Source of the DNA: Paraspadella gotoi
Lineage: Eukaryota; Chaetognatha
Direction: 5' to 3'
NCBI GenBank assembly: GCA_051294375.1
Contig: CM119263.1
Location: 4,786,360-4,850,359, forward strand
DNA: 64,000 bases
A program made the position numbers and the translations under genes. Positions 10,602 through 22,446 of the stretch are shown piece by piece (position 1 is the first letter of the stretch; every line of letters begins with the position of its first letter). The notes below the pieces were generated by a model that was not told where the DNA came from, did no database searches, and was given only the letters and a program-made list of their open reading frames with translations.

Positions 10602-12461
10602 TATCATGCTCTCTTTACGCGCTTTTTGGATGAAAACGCGTTAACTTGAAAAGAAAAAGTGGTTCTAAAAAATTTTTTGCACCTCATTTTCATATACTTG
10701 ATTGTTTTTTCGTTTTCTTTTGTTTTTGGTTGACGCTGGCGTTTTTCGTGTGTAAGATAATAGTACAATTAATAATGAGGGAGCATTGTGAATGAGCAAG
10801 AAAAGGATAAAACCTCCATAAAAAAACTTCGTGAATCAAATAATCTATCCTAATATGCGTCGCTTTCCTGCTCTTTGACTCCGTTATCGTCCTCTTCATA
10901 CTCTTTCTCTTCTCCTCTCTCTCAATGACCGTCTCTCTCTCTCGTCAGTCGTCTGTCTCTCTCTCTCTCTCTCTCTCTCCTCTATCTCTCTCTCGTCTCG
11001 TCTCTGATTTTTTTTTTTCCTCACTTCTCTCTCTCGCCTATCCGTTTAATTTCTCGTTGTCTTGTCAAAGAAAACTGAGGGCCCCTATTTCTTTATGTTC
11101 GCAACTCCTTTTGTTCTTCGGACGACATGTTCAGGATTAAGAATGGAGAGAAACACCTAGAACAGAAATAGATGGAAAGAAAAAAGAACGAAAAAGAAAG
11201 AAAGAAAGGAAAAGAAAGAAAGAGAAGAGAAGAAAGAAGAAAGTAGAAAGATGAAGAAAACAGAATGAGAGAGACGAAAAAAATTAGAGACAGAGAGGGC
11301 AAGAGGCAGAGGTGGCTGGGTGCAAACTCAGCAGCCCGTGGGTTATTGTTTCGCTCCTCTCATCGCAGCAATTTCTCACGCTGCGGAGGTCAAAGCAAAG
11401 AGTTTAAGATAAATACTCGTCGTCGTCGTTTCGTCGTCGTCCGGTCGTCATTAGTCGACGGTCGTCGTCGTAGTCGTCGTATTCCGTCTAGCTGTCGGTT
11501 TTTTATTGACCTGCATTTAACCCTGCGAACAGACGAAGGCAAAGACGGGTAATATGTCAGAATGACCCAATAACATTCGTGTTAGTGCGCATTGTCATAA
11601 TCGTCAATTTAAAGTCTTTTTTTTTCAAAAGAATCATCGGCCCATGGTTTACTGTCACTTATTTTGTCATTTCTCTAACCATTTCGAAATGTCATCGCTT
11701 CTCCATGCATTATTTTGTCATCTTACATATCCGCTGAGCCTTTGAAGCTCGGAAAAAAGTTCAGTGTCTTTTTTAACACTTCGTTCCGTATATAAGGAAC
11801 GATTCAACGATTTTGGACCGATATACTCTCCATTTTGACTCGTGTCGCCATCCTGGTCGTACGTCTCGTATTTGACGTCATACGTTGTCCTTGTCGGTTC
11901 TTGTTCAGTGCCGTCATGCGCTGTCGTTTGTTATTGCCATTTGCAATTCGTGTTCGCATTTTTCATTGTACTCGTACGTGTTGTTTGTTATCGGCTGCGT
12001 TTTTGTCGCATCGTCGTTGTTGTCCCATTAATATCTGGCGAGTTTGTTCATTCTGCATCATAATTGTTTGGTTTTTATCACCGACTAGTATTCGATAACT
12101 TCGTTATCCTCTAGTCGTCGTCGTCATCGTCTTCGTCACAACGCGTTTATGACGTCGTATGTCGTTTTCATCATGGTCGTATCGATCATTCTTAACCCTC
12201 GTCATTGTGCGTCGTTATCATAGTGTCGTCGTCCCCTCATCGTCGTTCATCGCGTCTTCGGTCATCATCGACGTCGTTATCTTGTTCTTCGGTCGACTCT
12301 ATCGGTCGTCGTCACCGGAGGTCGCATTGCAATCGGAGGGTGAAAAGGGAAAGGCGACGATAATGAACAAAGATTATAGTTAGCGTCCGCAGCTGTTCTC
12401 TCTCGACGCTGTCCACCGGTCGTCTGGCTGCCTGTGTCTCTGGCTACAGATGGCATGTAGA
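10602..12461. repeat. Noisy block, copy 1 of 3
   Basis: Shares long collinear stretches with 14455-16400 and, from about 11185, with 12487-13497, but with frequent single-base insertions and losses. Contains GAAAG runs, GTC-rich sequence (11415-12330) and a CT patch. Ends at the 25-N gap 12462-12486. No gene seen. Confidence 0.85.
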
Positions 12462-12486
12462 NNNNNNNNNNNNNNNNNNNNNNNNN

Positions 12487-14035
12487 GAAAGAAAGAAAGA
12501 AAGAAAGAAAGAAAGAAAAAGAATGAGAGAGAGAAAAAAATAGAGACAGAGAGACAGAGAGAGTGGCGGGCAAACTCGCGCTGGGTTTTTCCTCCTCTCA
12601 TCGCAAAATCTCTCCTGCGGAGACAAAGCAAAGATTTAAATAAATATCGTCGTCGTCGTTGTCGTCGTCGTCGTCGTCATTGTCGACGTCGTCGTCGTAG
12701 TCGTCGTTTCCGTCTTAGCTGTGGTTTTTATGACCCATTAACCGCGAACATAATTGTCACAATGACAATAATCGTGTTAGTCGCTGTCATAATCGTCATT
12801 TAAATCTTTTTTTTTCAAAGATCATCGCCCATCTGTCATTATTTTGTCATTTCTAACTCCGAATGTCATCGCTTCTCCATCATTATTTTGTCATCTTAAT
12901 ATCCGCTGACTTTGAAGCTCGAAAAAGTTCAATGTNNNNNNNNNNNNNNNNNNNNNNNNNNNNNNNNNNNNNNNNNNNNNNNNNNNNNNNNNNNNNNNNN
13001 NNNNNNNNNNNNNNNNNNNNNNNNNNNNNNNNNNNNNNNNNNNNNNNNNNNNNNNNNNNNNNNNNNNNNNNNNNNNNNNNNNNNNNNNNNNNNNNNNNNN
13101 NNNNNNNNNNNNNNNTTCTCATTTGACTCGTCGCCATCTTGGTCGTCGTCGTCGTATTTGACGTCATAGTCCTTGTCGTTCTTGTCATCGTCATCGCTGT
13201 CGTTGTTATTATTCAATTCGTCCATTTTTCATTGTATTTGTTGTTGTTATCCTCGTTTTTGTCATCGTCGTTGTTGTCATTAAATCCGATTTGTTCATCG
13301 TCGTCGTATTGTTGTTTTTATCACCGATGTATTCGATATAGTCGTTATCCCAGTCGTCGTCATCGTCTTCGTCACAACCGTTATCGTCGTTGTCGTTTTC
13401 ATCATGGTCGTTATCATCTTTCTTAACCTCGTCATTGTCGTCGTTATCATAGTCATCGTCGTCCTCATCGTCGTTATCGTCTTCGTCATCATCGTCGNNN
13501 NNNNNNNNNNNNNNNNNNNNNNNNNNNNNNNNNNNNNNNNNNNNNNNNNNNNNNNNNNNNNNNNNNNNNNNNNNNNNNNNNNNNNNNNNNNNNNNNNNNN
13601 NNNNNNNNNNNNNNNNNNNNNNNNNNNNNNNNNNNNNNNNNNNNNNNNNNNNNNNNNNNNNNNNNNNNTCTCTCTCTCCCACCGAACGGAACCCCTTTTT
13701 TGTTTACCATTTGTTTACATTCCCTTCGCGAACGTGATTCCTGTCGCGCGGTTCCATGTCACGTGACTTCCGGTCCCCCCCTCCGGCGTCACGTGATGGA
13801 ATATTTTTTCGCGGTTCCATTTTTCGATCTGGTTCGAGTCCGTCGGTTTTTTTTGTTTTTCCTTTCGTTTTGTTTGTTTTTTTTTTCTCTCTCTCTCTCT
13901 CTTCTGTTTTTTTCGAGATGAAAAATTATTTTTGTTTACTCGATCACATTTTCGCTTCGTTCGTGTTCAAACTCCCGATAGAACTCACAACGACAACAAC
14001 AACAACGTGAAAATCTACAACAGCAACTGGCCTCC
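12487..14035. repeat. Block copy 2 of 3 (cleanest copy)
   Basis: Begins directly after the 25-N gap with GAAA repeats, then a cleaner version of the GTC-rich tract (12645-12720, 13130-13497). Gaps at 12936-13115 and 13498-13668. Intronic with respect to the TIA-like gene (downstream of exon C), no gene of its own seen. Confidence 0.85.
13758..13797. promoter_or_regulatory. Paired CACGTG E-boxes with a CTTCCGG motif
   Basis: GTCACGTGACTTCCGG starts at 13758 and GTCACGTGAT lies at 13788-13797. GTCACGTGAC is a USF/MITF/TFE-type palindrome and CTTCCGG is an ETS core (established motifs). The third block copy has the same region near 16446-16492, where the first site is disrupted by indels. Function unproven. 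Confidence 0.35.
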
Positions 14036-14138
14036 CTCGAGGCAAAACGCGAAGAGACGAATGATGAGGATATACGGACGACGACGACGACGACGACGAC
14101 GACAACGATTAATATTTTCAGCTTCGCTTTTTACTCAC

Positions 14139-14216
14139 CAGGTGGTTGAGGCTTTCTGGTCGCCCAGTTGGTTCTGATTTGTCTATTGCATATAACTTGC
14201 CCGTTCATGCCTTGAA
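14139..14216 (-). CDS. TIA1-like: TIA-1/TIAR-like RNA-binding protein, exon C (end of RRM2), truncated by a gap
   Basis: Minus strand. The visible part starts at the edge of the 25-N gap 14217-14241 and ends at a GTGAGT donor. It reads QGMNGQVICNRQ then IRTNWATRKPQPP, leaving one base for the next codon. M-N-G-Q followed by R-x-I-R-T-N-W-A-T-R-K-P is the diagnostic end of RRM2 in TIA-1/TIAR/Rox8. The family usually has Trp after M-N-G-Q (NGQW); here the residue is Val, followed by I-C-N instead of a small Gly/Ser stretch. That may be real divergence or a base error in a noisy region. About 10 residues (the D-A-E-N-A-I helix) and the acceptor are missing in the gap. I found no RRM3 exon at lower coordinates. 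Confidence 0.85.
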
Positions 14217-14454
14217 NNNNNNNNNNNNNNNNNNNNNNNNNTCGTTCCTTTTCTCACTCTCTCTGGTTCACTTTACTTTTTTTCACTCAGAAATCCTTCT
14301 CTTAACTCGCATTCCAAAACTAACAAAAATAACTTTTACTACGCGAGAAGGAAAAAAGTAAAGAAAAAAAATTATAAAAAAGGGGCATTGTGTTGGTGTG
14401 TGCCTTAGCTAAGAAATTTCTAAATGGTGACCCCTTTAGAGTGTCAGACCGCAT

Positions 14455-14458
14455 CATG

Positions 14459-14546
<88 letters not shown>

Positions 14547-16745
14547 ATCTTTTCGGCTTTGGATAAAAACGGGTTTATTGAAAGAAAAAGTGGTTGCTAA
14601 AAATTTTTTCACGCTTTTTCATTAATATTATTTTTTTTTTTTCTTTTTTTTGGTTGCGCTGTGCGTTTTTTCCTGTGTAATAATAGTAATAATAATGGGG
14701 AGACATTTGAATGAAACAAAAAAGGATAAAACCCATAAAAAAACCTTCGGTGAATAAAATAATCTATTAATAGGCAGTTACCGCTTTCTCGCGCTCTTTA
14801 ATCTCGTTATCGTCACCCCTCTCTCTCTTTCCTCATCTCTCTCGTCTCTCCGTCACTTCCCCTCCCTCCTTCTCTCTCTCTCGGTCTCTCGTCATGCTCT
14901 CCTCTTCTTCACTCTCTCTCTCTCTCTGCTCATCTCATTTTTAATTTTTCGCTCACTCTCTCCTCTCGCTAAATCTTATTTTGCGTTTCTTGTCCAAAGA
15001 AAATGGGCCATCTTTGTTCGCACATCTTTTTTCTTACGGACCGACATGTTCCAGATAAGAAGGAAGAAAATAGACAGAAATATGGAAAGAAAAAAGAAAG
15101 AAAAAAAGAAAGAAAAGAAATAAAGAAAGAACGAAAGAAAGAAAGAAAGAAAAGAAAGAAAGAAAGAAAGAAAGAAAGAAAAGAATCGAGAGAGAGAAAA
15201 AAATAGAGACAGAGAGACAAGAGAGTGGGGCGGGCAAAATCGCGCCTGGGTTTTCCCTCTGCTCATACGCAAAAATCTCTCCTGCGGGTGAAGGCAAAGC
15301 AAAGAATTTAAATAAATATGCGGGTCGTCGCTCGTCAGTTTTGTGTCGTCGTCGTCATTGTCGACGTCGTCGTCGTAGTCGTCTTTTTCCGTCTTAGGCT
15401 GGTGGTTTTTAATGACGGCCATTAACCGCAGAACGGGATAAATTGTACACAATGAATCAATAATCGCGGTCGTTTATGTTACCGCTCGTGCAATAAGATC
15501 GAATGAGGCCATTTAAATGCTTATGTTTTTTTCTCAACAAAAGTCATCAGCCGCATCTGTCATTATTTTTGTCACGCTCTAACTCCGAGTGTAGACATCA
15601 CTGTTCTCTATCATTGAGTTTTTTCATATTTAATATCCGCTGGAACTTTGAAGCTCGAGAAAAGTTCAATGTGCTATTTTAGCTTCGTCGTTATAGACGA
15701 TTTCAGCGATTTGACCGTTATTCCCTGCATTTGACTCGTCGCCATCTTGGTCGTCGTCAGTCGTCGTCGTCGTCGTCATACGTCCGTCGTAGTCGTCGTC
15801 GATCGTCGTATTTGACGTCATAAAATACCTTGTTCGTTCTTTGTGTCATCAGTCATCGCTGTCATGTGTTAATTATTCAATTAGTTCCATTGGATTTCAA
15901 TTGTATTTGTTGTTGTTATCCCTCGTTTTTGTCATCGATCGTTGTTGTCATTAACATCGCGATTTGTTCATAGCGTCGTCGTATTGTTGTTTTTATCACG
16001 CAGATGTATTCGATATAGTCGTTATCCCAAGTCGTCGTCATCGTCTTCGTCCACAACCGTTATCGTCGTTTCGTTTATCATCATGGTGCGATATATCATC
16101 TTTCTTTAACCTCGTCATTGTCGCCGTTAATCATTAGTCATCCGTCGTCCTCAATCGTCGTTATCGTCTTCGTCATCATCGTCGTCGTCGTCGGGTCGTT
16201 TCAATCGGAGGGGAAAAGGAAAACGACGATAATGACAAAGATTGACAGCGTCGCAGCCTTTCTCTGCTCTCTCTCTTCATCATGCATCTCTCCGTCTGCC
16301 TCTCTCATCTCTCTCGATCTCTCTCTGCGTTATCTCTCTAGGCTGCTCTGCTCTCTTCTCTCCGGCCCGAAACGGAACGCGCCTTTTGTTTACCAATATT
16401 GGTTTAGCATTCTCGCGAACGTGAATTCCTTGTCGCGCGGATTCCATGTGCAGCGTGACTTCCGGTCCCCATCCCTCCGGCGTCACGTGATGGAAATATT
16501 TTTTCCGCGGTTCCATTTTTCGATATGGTTCGAGTCCGTCGGTTTTTTATTTGTTGTTTTGCCTTTCGTTTTGTTGTGTTTTTTTTCTCCATCTGCATCT
16601 CTCTCTTCTGTTTTTTTCGGAGATGAAAAATTATTTTTTTTGATTTACTCGATCACATTTTCAGCTTCGTTGCGTGTTCAGAACTACCGCGATAAGAAAC
16701 TCACAAACGACAACAACAACAACGTGGAAAAATCTGCAACAGCAG
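14455..16745. repeat. Noisy block, copy 3 of 3
   Basis: Follows the same order of landmarks as copies 1 and 2 (CT run, GGATAAAA word, GAAA run, GTC tract, CCGGCGTCACGTGATGG, GACAACAACAACAACGTG) with many single-base indels. It lies in the intron between exons B and C. Confidence 0.85.
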
Positions 16746-17820
16746 ACTAAAAGAGTAAGAGTGAAAATATGAAAAAGGAAAGCAAAAGAAAGAGAGAGAA
16801 GAAAGAGAAAGAGAGAAGTAAAAATAATAAAGTAAAATAGAAAACTTTGGTACTTTGTTACTCAATAACTCGAAACGTGATAGATTTTCTCTCTTTTGAT
16901 TTTGAGGCAAATATCCAAATAAAATGTGAGTAATATTACGAATCAATATATGAAATTGGTACAACCAATATAAAAATTATCCATTCATTTAATAAATAAG
17001 CTATCTTGCCCCTGACTTTGGACAGGCTTTGGTGGTTTAAGGCCTCCATCACTCTTACAAGATAATGACATAGCAGGTCCCTGCAAGCTTTCAATCAAGA
17101 CTCTCTCACAGTCTCGTTTATTCACTCCCAGAGTACCTGGCTTCCCTATCAATGAAGTGGTATAATATTATATATATACATACAATACAAAATATCCACA
17201 TACAATAATAATAATAGTAATAATACATATACGAAAAAGAAACTCGATAAAATCTAGTTAATATCCTGTGCCGAATTCGTATGAGAAAGTCATTACTTTT
17301 AAGTCATGGACGCCATTTCACTCTCTTCGTTCCAAAACGAACTCCGATGATTGTAACACGAATAATTCGAAATTTACTTACGCTCATAACTACTCCTCCC
17401 CCCCCACAACTCTTGTGAAATTCACAGGCGTCAAATATTAAAACCAGAAAATAAATTCTCACAGGTTTTTTTCGTTTTCTAAATCAAAATCAAAATCAAA
17501 ATCAAACTAAAAGAGACGTTTAACTTTAACCCTTCCAGTTTCTAATTACACTTTGCCATCAAACTAGAAACAATTTAGCGTCATAAGATCTTAAAACATA
17601 AGATGATTAACCGTTTCATTCTTTCACAACTTCTCTCACAAGTAAAACAGATAACTTTCATCACCCTTGCATCCTCTTCGTTTTTATCCCGGGCTTGGTA
17701 AAAAAACCGTCACCCCTGGCTTGAAAAGACGTTCATTAAAAAAACGAGTTTTTTAATGCGAATCTGAGGACGAAGACTTTGAAGAAAATGAAAAGTCATT
17801 TTCTAAGAAGCGGTGACGCT
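16746..17820. other. AT-rich intronic spacer, no gene seen
   Basis: Contains GA-rich sequence, a TATATA tract near 17165 and a short (CAAAAT)n run near 17486. A stretch at 16995-17160 looks like unique or old repeat sequence but I could not identify it. Confidence 0.5.
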
Positions 17821-17821
17821 A

Positions 17822-17966
17822 GTCGAGTGAGATCTCAAAACAGTCGACTGAGAAGTTACAACAGTCGAGTGAGAAGCGCCACAGTCGAGTGAGAAGCGCC
17901 ACAGTCGACTGAGATGTCACTACCGTCGAGTTAGATGTTTTTCAAGTCGAGTGAGATGTCGAAATA
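17822..17966. repeat. 20-bp minisatellite (CAGTCGAGTGAGAAGCGCCA)
   Basis: Seven head-to-tail copies; the central two are identical and outer ones are diverged. Some units carry GTCGACTG in place of GTCGAGTG. Confidence 0.9.
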
Positions 17967-18135
17967 CAAAACATTAAACTCATTACAGTCGATTGTATCA
18001 CCATTGCTGATAACGATGTCAATAAAGATGTCATTCATGACATGGAGAAGAAATGTCATGGATATCACAAAAAATAATCTCACTGACAAAGAGGTTCTCG
18101 ATATCTTTGCTGAATCAATCAATTCTGATTACTGA
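17935..18135 (+). CDS. Small open frame, unidentified
   Basis: 66 codons starting in the last minisatellite unit and ending at a TGA. The C-terminal end NNLTDKEVLDIFAESINSDY has a protein-like acidic composition, but I know no family for it and see no splice sites. It lies in the intron between TIA exons B and C on the opposite strand. It could be the tail of a decayed mobile-element ORF or chance. Confidence 0.2.
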   Translation: MFFKSSEMSKYKTLNSLQSIVSPLLITMSIKMSFMTWRRNVMDITKNNLTDKEVLDIFAESINSDY

Positions 18136-18149
18136 TAACAAAAATAGGA

Positions 18150-18464
18150 ACGACGTCACTGCCTCCTGGCGACCATCACCACTGGATGCCATCAGGGCGT
18201 GATAACTTTGCCACTAGGACCGTGCCACCATCCACCGCCGCGGCGTTGTCACATTCACGCGGCGTCGTTTCCGGCGTCTACGTCAGCGGCGTCACTTTCA
18301 CAATCGGCATCGTCAAGTGATCCCGTTATTCGATATCGTCTCACTGTGACTCGTCGTGAGAGGAAGTGAATGAGAGGTCACACAGTCACGAGGTTTCTCA
18401 GGTCGTCCCTTTTTATTGTGAGACAGGAACAACAACGACAACAAAACCATAGCAAAGAAAGTTG

Positions 18465-18536
<72 letters not shown>

Positions 18537-18933
18537 CATCCTCAGAGCTGAAACATTTCTCATGGCATCTTTTAATTAATCGAAACAACATTAAACCCGA
18601 GACAAGATCTTGCGACGGAAAAATCTCTCTCTCCTCTCTCTCTCTCTCTCTCCTCTCTCTTCTCTCTCTCTTCCTCTCTCCTCTCTCTTCATCTCTCTCT
18701 CCTCTCTCTACCTTCCACTCTCCACTTCCTTCTCTCTTCTCTCGTCTCCAAAAGGCATAAAAGAGCGATTAAAAAGCCGAAGGGAGAGAAACCAGTTGTT
18801 GTCTGGAGAATAGAGAAGTGAGAAGAAGGGAGTCTATTGATCGAATATTAGCGAAGGGATTATTTTCTTAGACGAGGCATTTATTTAATTTTTTTATTAC
18901 TATTTACTTATTCGTTAAAAGAGAGAGACTCAC
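18150..18933. repeat. GGCGTC-rich stretch then CT microsatellites
   Basis: 18220-18310 is rich in GGCGTC words; CT runs lie at about 18467-18530 and 18624-18760. Intronic between exons B and C. Confidence 0.7.
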
Positions 18934-19009
18934 CAATTTGCTTTCGAAGGAGACGAAGCCATATCCTTTGCTCTTCCCAGTCGCCGGATCCCGTAAAACT
19001 CGGCAATCC
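18934..19009 (-). CDS. TIA1-like: TIA-1/TIAR-like RNA-binding protein, exon B (RRM2 RNP1)
   Basis: This 76-nt minus-strand exon lies between a TTATTTTCAG acceptor and a GTGAGT donor. One leading G completes the ACG (Thr) codon begun in exon A. The 25 codons that follow read DCRVLRDPATGKSKG then YGFVSFESKL. KGYGFVSF is a textbook RNP1 octamer, and D-x-R-V-x-x-D-x-x-T-G-K-S-K-G-Y-G-F-V-S-F matches RRM2 of the TIA-1 family. The exon ends in phase 0, as exon C requires. It is a clean single copy with no frameshift, although the flanking intron sequence is full of artefactual duplications. The apparent intron back to exon A is about 44 kb, inflated by the duplicated blocks between them. Confidence 0.92.
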
Positions 19010-19012
19010 CTG

Positions 19013-20030
19013 AAAATAAGAAAAGACAATTTAATTTATAAAAGCGACAACCGATCATTTTATTATTTATTTTTGGCAATGACGATTAAAAAAAAAATAT
19101 TTCAAAAAAAGTATCTTTTTTTAGATTAAACAAAATTAGAATTTAAAAAGTATGGTTTAGAAGTAAAAAGGTTTCAAAAGTTAAACAAAGCTGAAGTATT
19201 TAAAAAGCAAAGGTGAACTTAAGTCATTTTTTTTTTAAATTTTGTCAAAAACTTTTTTATTTTGATCTTCGAATTGAAGACAATTATTATGACCTCTTCC
19301 GATAAATTGAACTGAAAATAATTTAAAGAAAACAACATTTGTAACTTTTTCAAGGAATTAAATATAATGATATTGAATGAAATGAATTAAAATAGAAACA
19401 AAAAAGTTAAATGCCCAAGAAGGCGATGAAATGAAATTAAACACAAGAAAATAATATGAACAGCTGGCTGGATTTAATTTTAAAAACAAAAAAAGTATTG
19501 TAAGCTAATTAATTTAGCATTAGTTGAATGAAAAACCATTTTTCCCCCCCATCTCGTTTGAATTTGACGCTTTAAATTTGGAACAACAAGATACAGAGAA
19601 GGAGAACGGATGAGAACAGGAGGAAGAACGAAATAAAGGATGAGAAAAGGATAAAAGGAACTAAGAGTGATGTGTATGTTCCACACTTTGTAAACGATGT
19701 TTAGCGCTAAAACGAAATGACGACTTGAAGGAAATAGAAAGAGAGAATTAAAGTAAAACGGAAAAGAAAACTAAAGGTAATCGTGGATAAGAAGATAAGC
19801 TGAAGACTAAGGAAAAGGGAAACTAAATAGATAGGGAAAAGGAAAAGAAAGGGAAAATGAAAAGAAACGAAAAAAAGAGAAAGAAAAATTGAAGGCAAAA
19901 AGGGAAAGTCAGGGCAAAGGAAATAAAAAGAAAAAAAGTACAAGTGATTCAAATGTGTTCCGCCATCTTTGTCTTCTTCCACCGTTTCCATCTCATCCCG
20001 AGGCAAACCCATCCCGTCTTGATCACCCTT
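19013..20030. other. AT- and A/G-rich intron sequence, no gene seen
   Basis: Only short low-complexity frames. Confidence 0.6.
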
Positions 20031-20034
20031 CTGT

Positions 20035-20205
20035 TCCCATCTCTGTCCCCATCTTTATCCCCATCTCTTTCCCTATCTCTGTTCCATCTCTTTCCCTAAC
20101 TCATTTCCCATCTCTGTCCCCTTCTCTATCCCTATCTCTGTTCCAATCTCTGTCCACATCTTTTTTTCCATCTCTATCCCCATCTCTTTCCCCATCTCTC
20201 CCCCC
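20035..20205. repeat. ~12-bp minisatellite (CCCATCTCTGTC)
   Basis: About 14 imperfect units translating as P-I-S-V repeats in one plus-strand frame. Non-coding is the simpler reading. Confidence 0.85.
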
Positions 20206-20260
20206 CCAAATCCGCCTTCCCTCTTCCCCACCCATCGCCTCTCCTACCCAGCCGCTGCAG

Positions 20261-20328
20261 AACCGGAGATCAAGGCCGCGTTTTGAAAGGCCAATCGCCG
20301 GAGGTCATAAAAGGCCAACGGACGGGAG
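20261..20328 (+). CDS. Splice-bounded open stretch, weak exon candidate
   Basis: A pyrimidine-rich stretch ending CCGCTGCAG precedes 68 nt that end at GGGAG followed by GTAAGAG. The open frame reads NRRSRPRFERPIAGGHKRPT, a basic peptide with no known domain. It is on the strand opposite the TIA-like gene. Only the two splice-like sites support it. Confidence 0.18.
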
Positions 20329-20955
20329 GTAAGAGAGGAAAAAGAGGGTTGGGTCATTGGGAAGGGTAAGTTCGGTTTGACCGATCGTGGATGAGGTGAG
20401 AGATGTGATTTGAGGCTCTGACGGGTCGGTGAGATTTTCGAGAGTGAATGAGTGATCACGACGCGCGATTGTGATTGTGATTGTTAGTCTTAAAAGAGAT
20501 CTCACAAAAGAAAAAGAATTAAGGCGGGAAAAAAGAATGAATTTTTGAAAGCACTGATGTCATGGGACGAATCTAAACATGAAACTTAATTTGGAATCTT
20601 ACCATGGAATATTAACATAAAATCTTAACATGGACGGAAAAATAAGAAAATGTGGAAAATATTAAAGGACAGAGAGACAAACAGACAGATCGAGACACGT
20701 CCCAATCAAAGGTAAATACGGATGTAGACTGAAAAAAAGACAATCTGTGCAGACAAAATGATAGACGGGCTCACGAACAGACACAGACAGACAGACAACC
20801 AGAAAGGAAGATGAATTTTGAATTATGAATTGTTTTCATCATTTCCTGAATCATGCCAATCTTTGAATTTACTAATAATATATCTATTTTCTCCTCTCGT
20901 CACTCCTCTCAATGCTCTCTGCTCTCAGCTCTTCTGTGCTCGCCTTCTCTTGACA
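20329..20955. other. Unique intronic sequence, no gene seen
   Basis: Includes a CAGACAGACAGA patch near 20780-20800. Confidence 0.5.
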
Positions 20956-20959
20956 ACGA

Positions 20960-20988
20960 CTTCTCTCTCTCTCGTCTCTCTCTCTCTC

Positions 20989-21019
<31 letters not shown>

Positions 21020-21021
21020 TG
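20960..21021. repeat. (CT)n microsatellite
   Basis: CT run with a few GT and GC interruptions. Confidence 0.9.
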
Positions 21022-21119
21022 CTCAGATTAGTGAATCTGGAATCCTCTGAATCTCCGATTATCCGATTCGCGATAATAACGGAATTTCGCTCCGCGGAAA
21101 AGACAAGCGACAATTAACG

Positions 21120-21690
21120 TTTCATCGCTCAAATCTAAGGACGGAGAACGAGCGACGAACGAAGCGACGATGCACGACTAGGATGACGACGACGACGACG
21201 AAAGTGTGGAAAAATCTCAATACCCGAAGCGGAAGACGACGACGTTGGAGAAGACGACGGAGAGAGCAATGTTGACACGACGACGATAAAATATGAGAAA
21301 GCAACGATTGTATATATTTAACATTATGCGCGTTAATATCGTCAAACGATGACGGCCAAACGACAAAATACGACGACAAACGACTAACTAAGAAGACACG
21401 ACGACTATCGACGACAAATTTCCAATTTAAGTTTCCATAAAATCATCGAGAAAGACCACGAGAGAGATGAACATCAAGAGGAAAGGAAGGCAGAAATCGC
21501 GACATCGTCGTTGAACGTTGAAGATGGAGGCTACAAAAAGTCCACTTGTGGAGATTGGGAGAAAACGACGACGACGAACGACGACGACACAACAGAACAA
21601 CAACGACATCGAACACAACACACGACGACAATTCTGCGAAACTCTCGAACGTATGACGTCGGTAAAAACTAATTAACCGCGATGGCAATC
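21120..21690. repeat. GAC-rich (ACG trinucleotide) tract
   Basis: Dispersed GACGAC runs with no recognised gene. Same motif class as the GTC-rich blocks at 11.4-13.5 kb, on the other strand. Confidence 0.7.
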
Positions 21691-22030
21691 GACAGTAAAA
21701 AATGCCGCGTGACGAAAGATGCATCGACTGTATTCGCCGCAAACGACGTCGCCCCGACGCCGTTCCGACGCCGCCCTCGGGTCCCAACGCCGGCCACGAC
21801 GACGCCAACGACGCCGCTCGCACCCACCAAAGAGCGCCGGGGTCTCGGCGTCGCCGACTGTAAAACCCCGACGGCGACAACAACGCCGGATATAAAACCC
21901 GCGACGCCAGACGCCGTTCGTATCGCGCTGCCGCAAGCCGCAGCCGCAGCCGCAGCCGCAGCCCCCCCGGGGGAATTTTCGGGTTTTTACGGACGACTTT
22001 GCGTTTACAGCGAAAAGATCATCGGAAGAG
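21690..22030. other. CpG-rich block with Ala/Pro/Thr-rich open frames
   Basis: Strongly GC- and CpG-rich, open on both strands. The plus frame from 21682 includes a GCAGCC run (Ala stretch) and a CCCCCCCGGGGG tract. Such composition fits a CpG island or first exon, but no start, donor or domain settles it. The purine-rich tract 22030-22320 follows. Confidence 0.3.
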
Positions 22031-22320
22031 GAAGGGAGTGGAGGGAGGGGAATGGGGAAAGGGGATGGGGGAGAGGGGAGAGAGAGGAAAGGGTGAGAAA
22101 GAATGGAGGGGAGAAAGAGGGAAGGGGGGAGGGGGAGGGAGAGAGGAAAGGGTGAGAAAGAAAGGGAGGAGAGGAAAGCGGGAAGGACAGAGAAAGGAGA
22201 GAGGAAAGGGTTGGGAAGGAGAGAGAAGATAGGAAGGGGGAAGCGGGAGTGTGGTGGAGGAGGTGGGAGGAGATGAGGGAATAAGGGAAGGAGAGGGAGG
22301 AGGAGAGGGAGGAGAGGAGA
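22030..22320. repeat. GGA/GGGA-rich purine tract
   Basis: Imperfect GGGAGAGAGG repeats. Confidence 0.85.
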
Positions 22321-22446
22321 ATGACCGAGAAGGAGGGAAAAGCGCGCGGTGGGCGAAGCGATGATGGTTTTTGGTTTGTATGTTGTTGTTGTTGTCGTCG
22401 TTGTCGTTACAGCACGAGTGGGCGAGAGTGGGAGACGTTGGCGCTA

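Noticed and set aside
20263-20300. EIKAAF on the plus strand, resembling the RRM2 helix of TIA-1
   Set aside because: It is followed at once by a stop, is on the wrong strand, and the true RRM2 helix is already in exon A.
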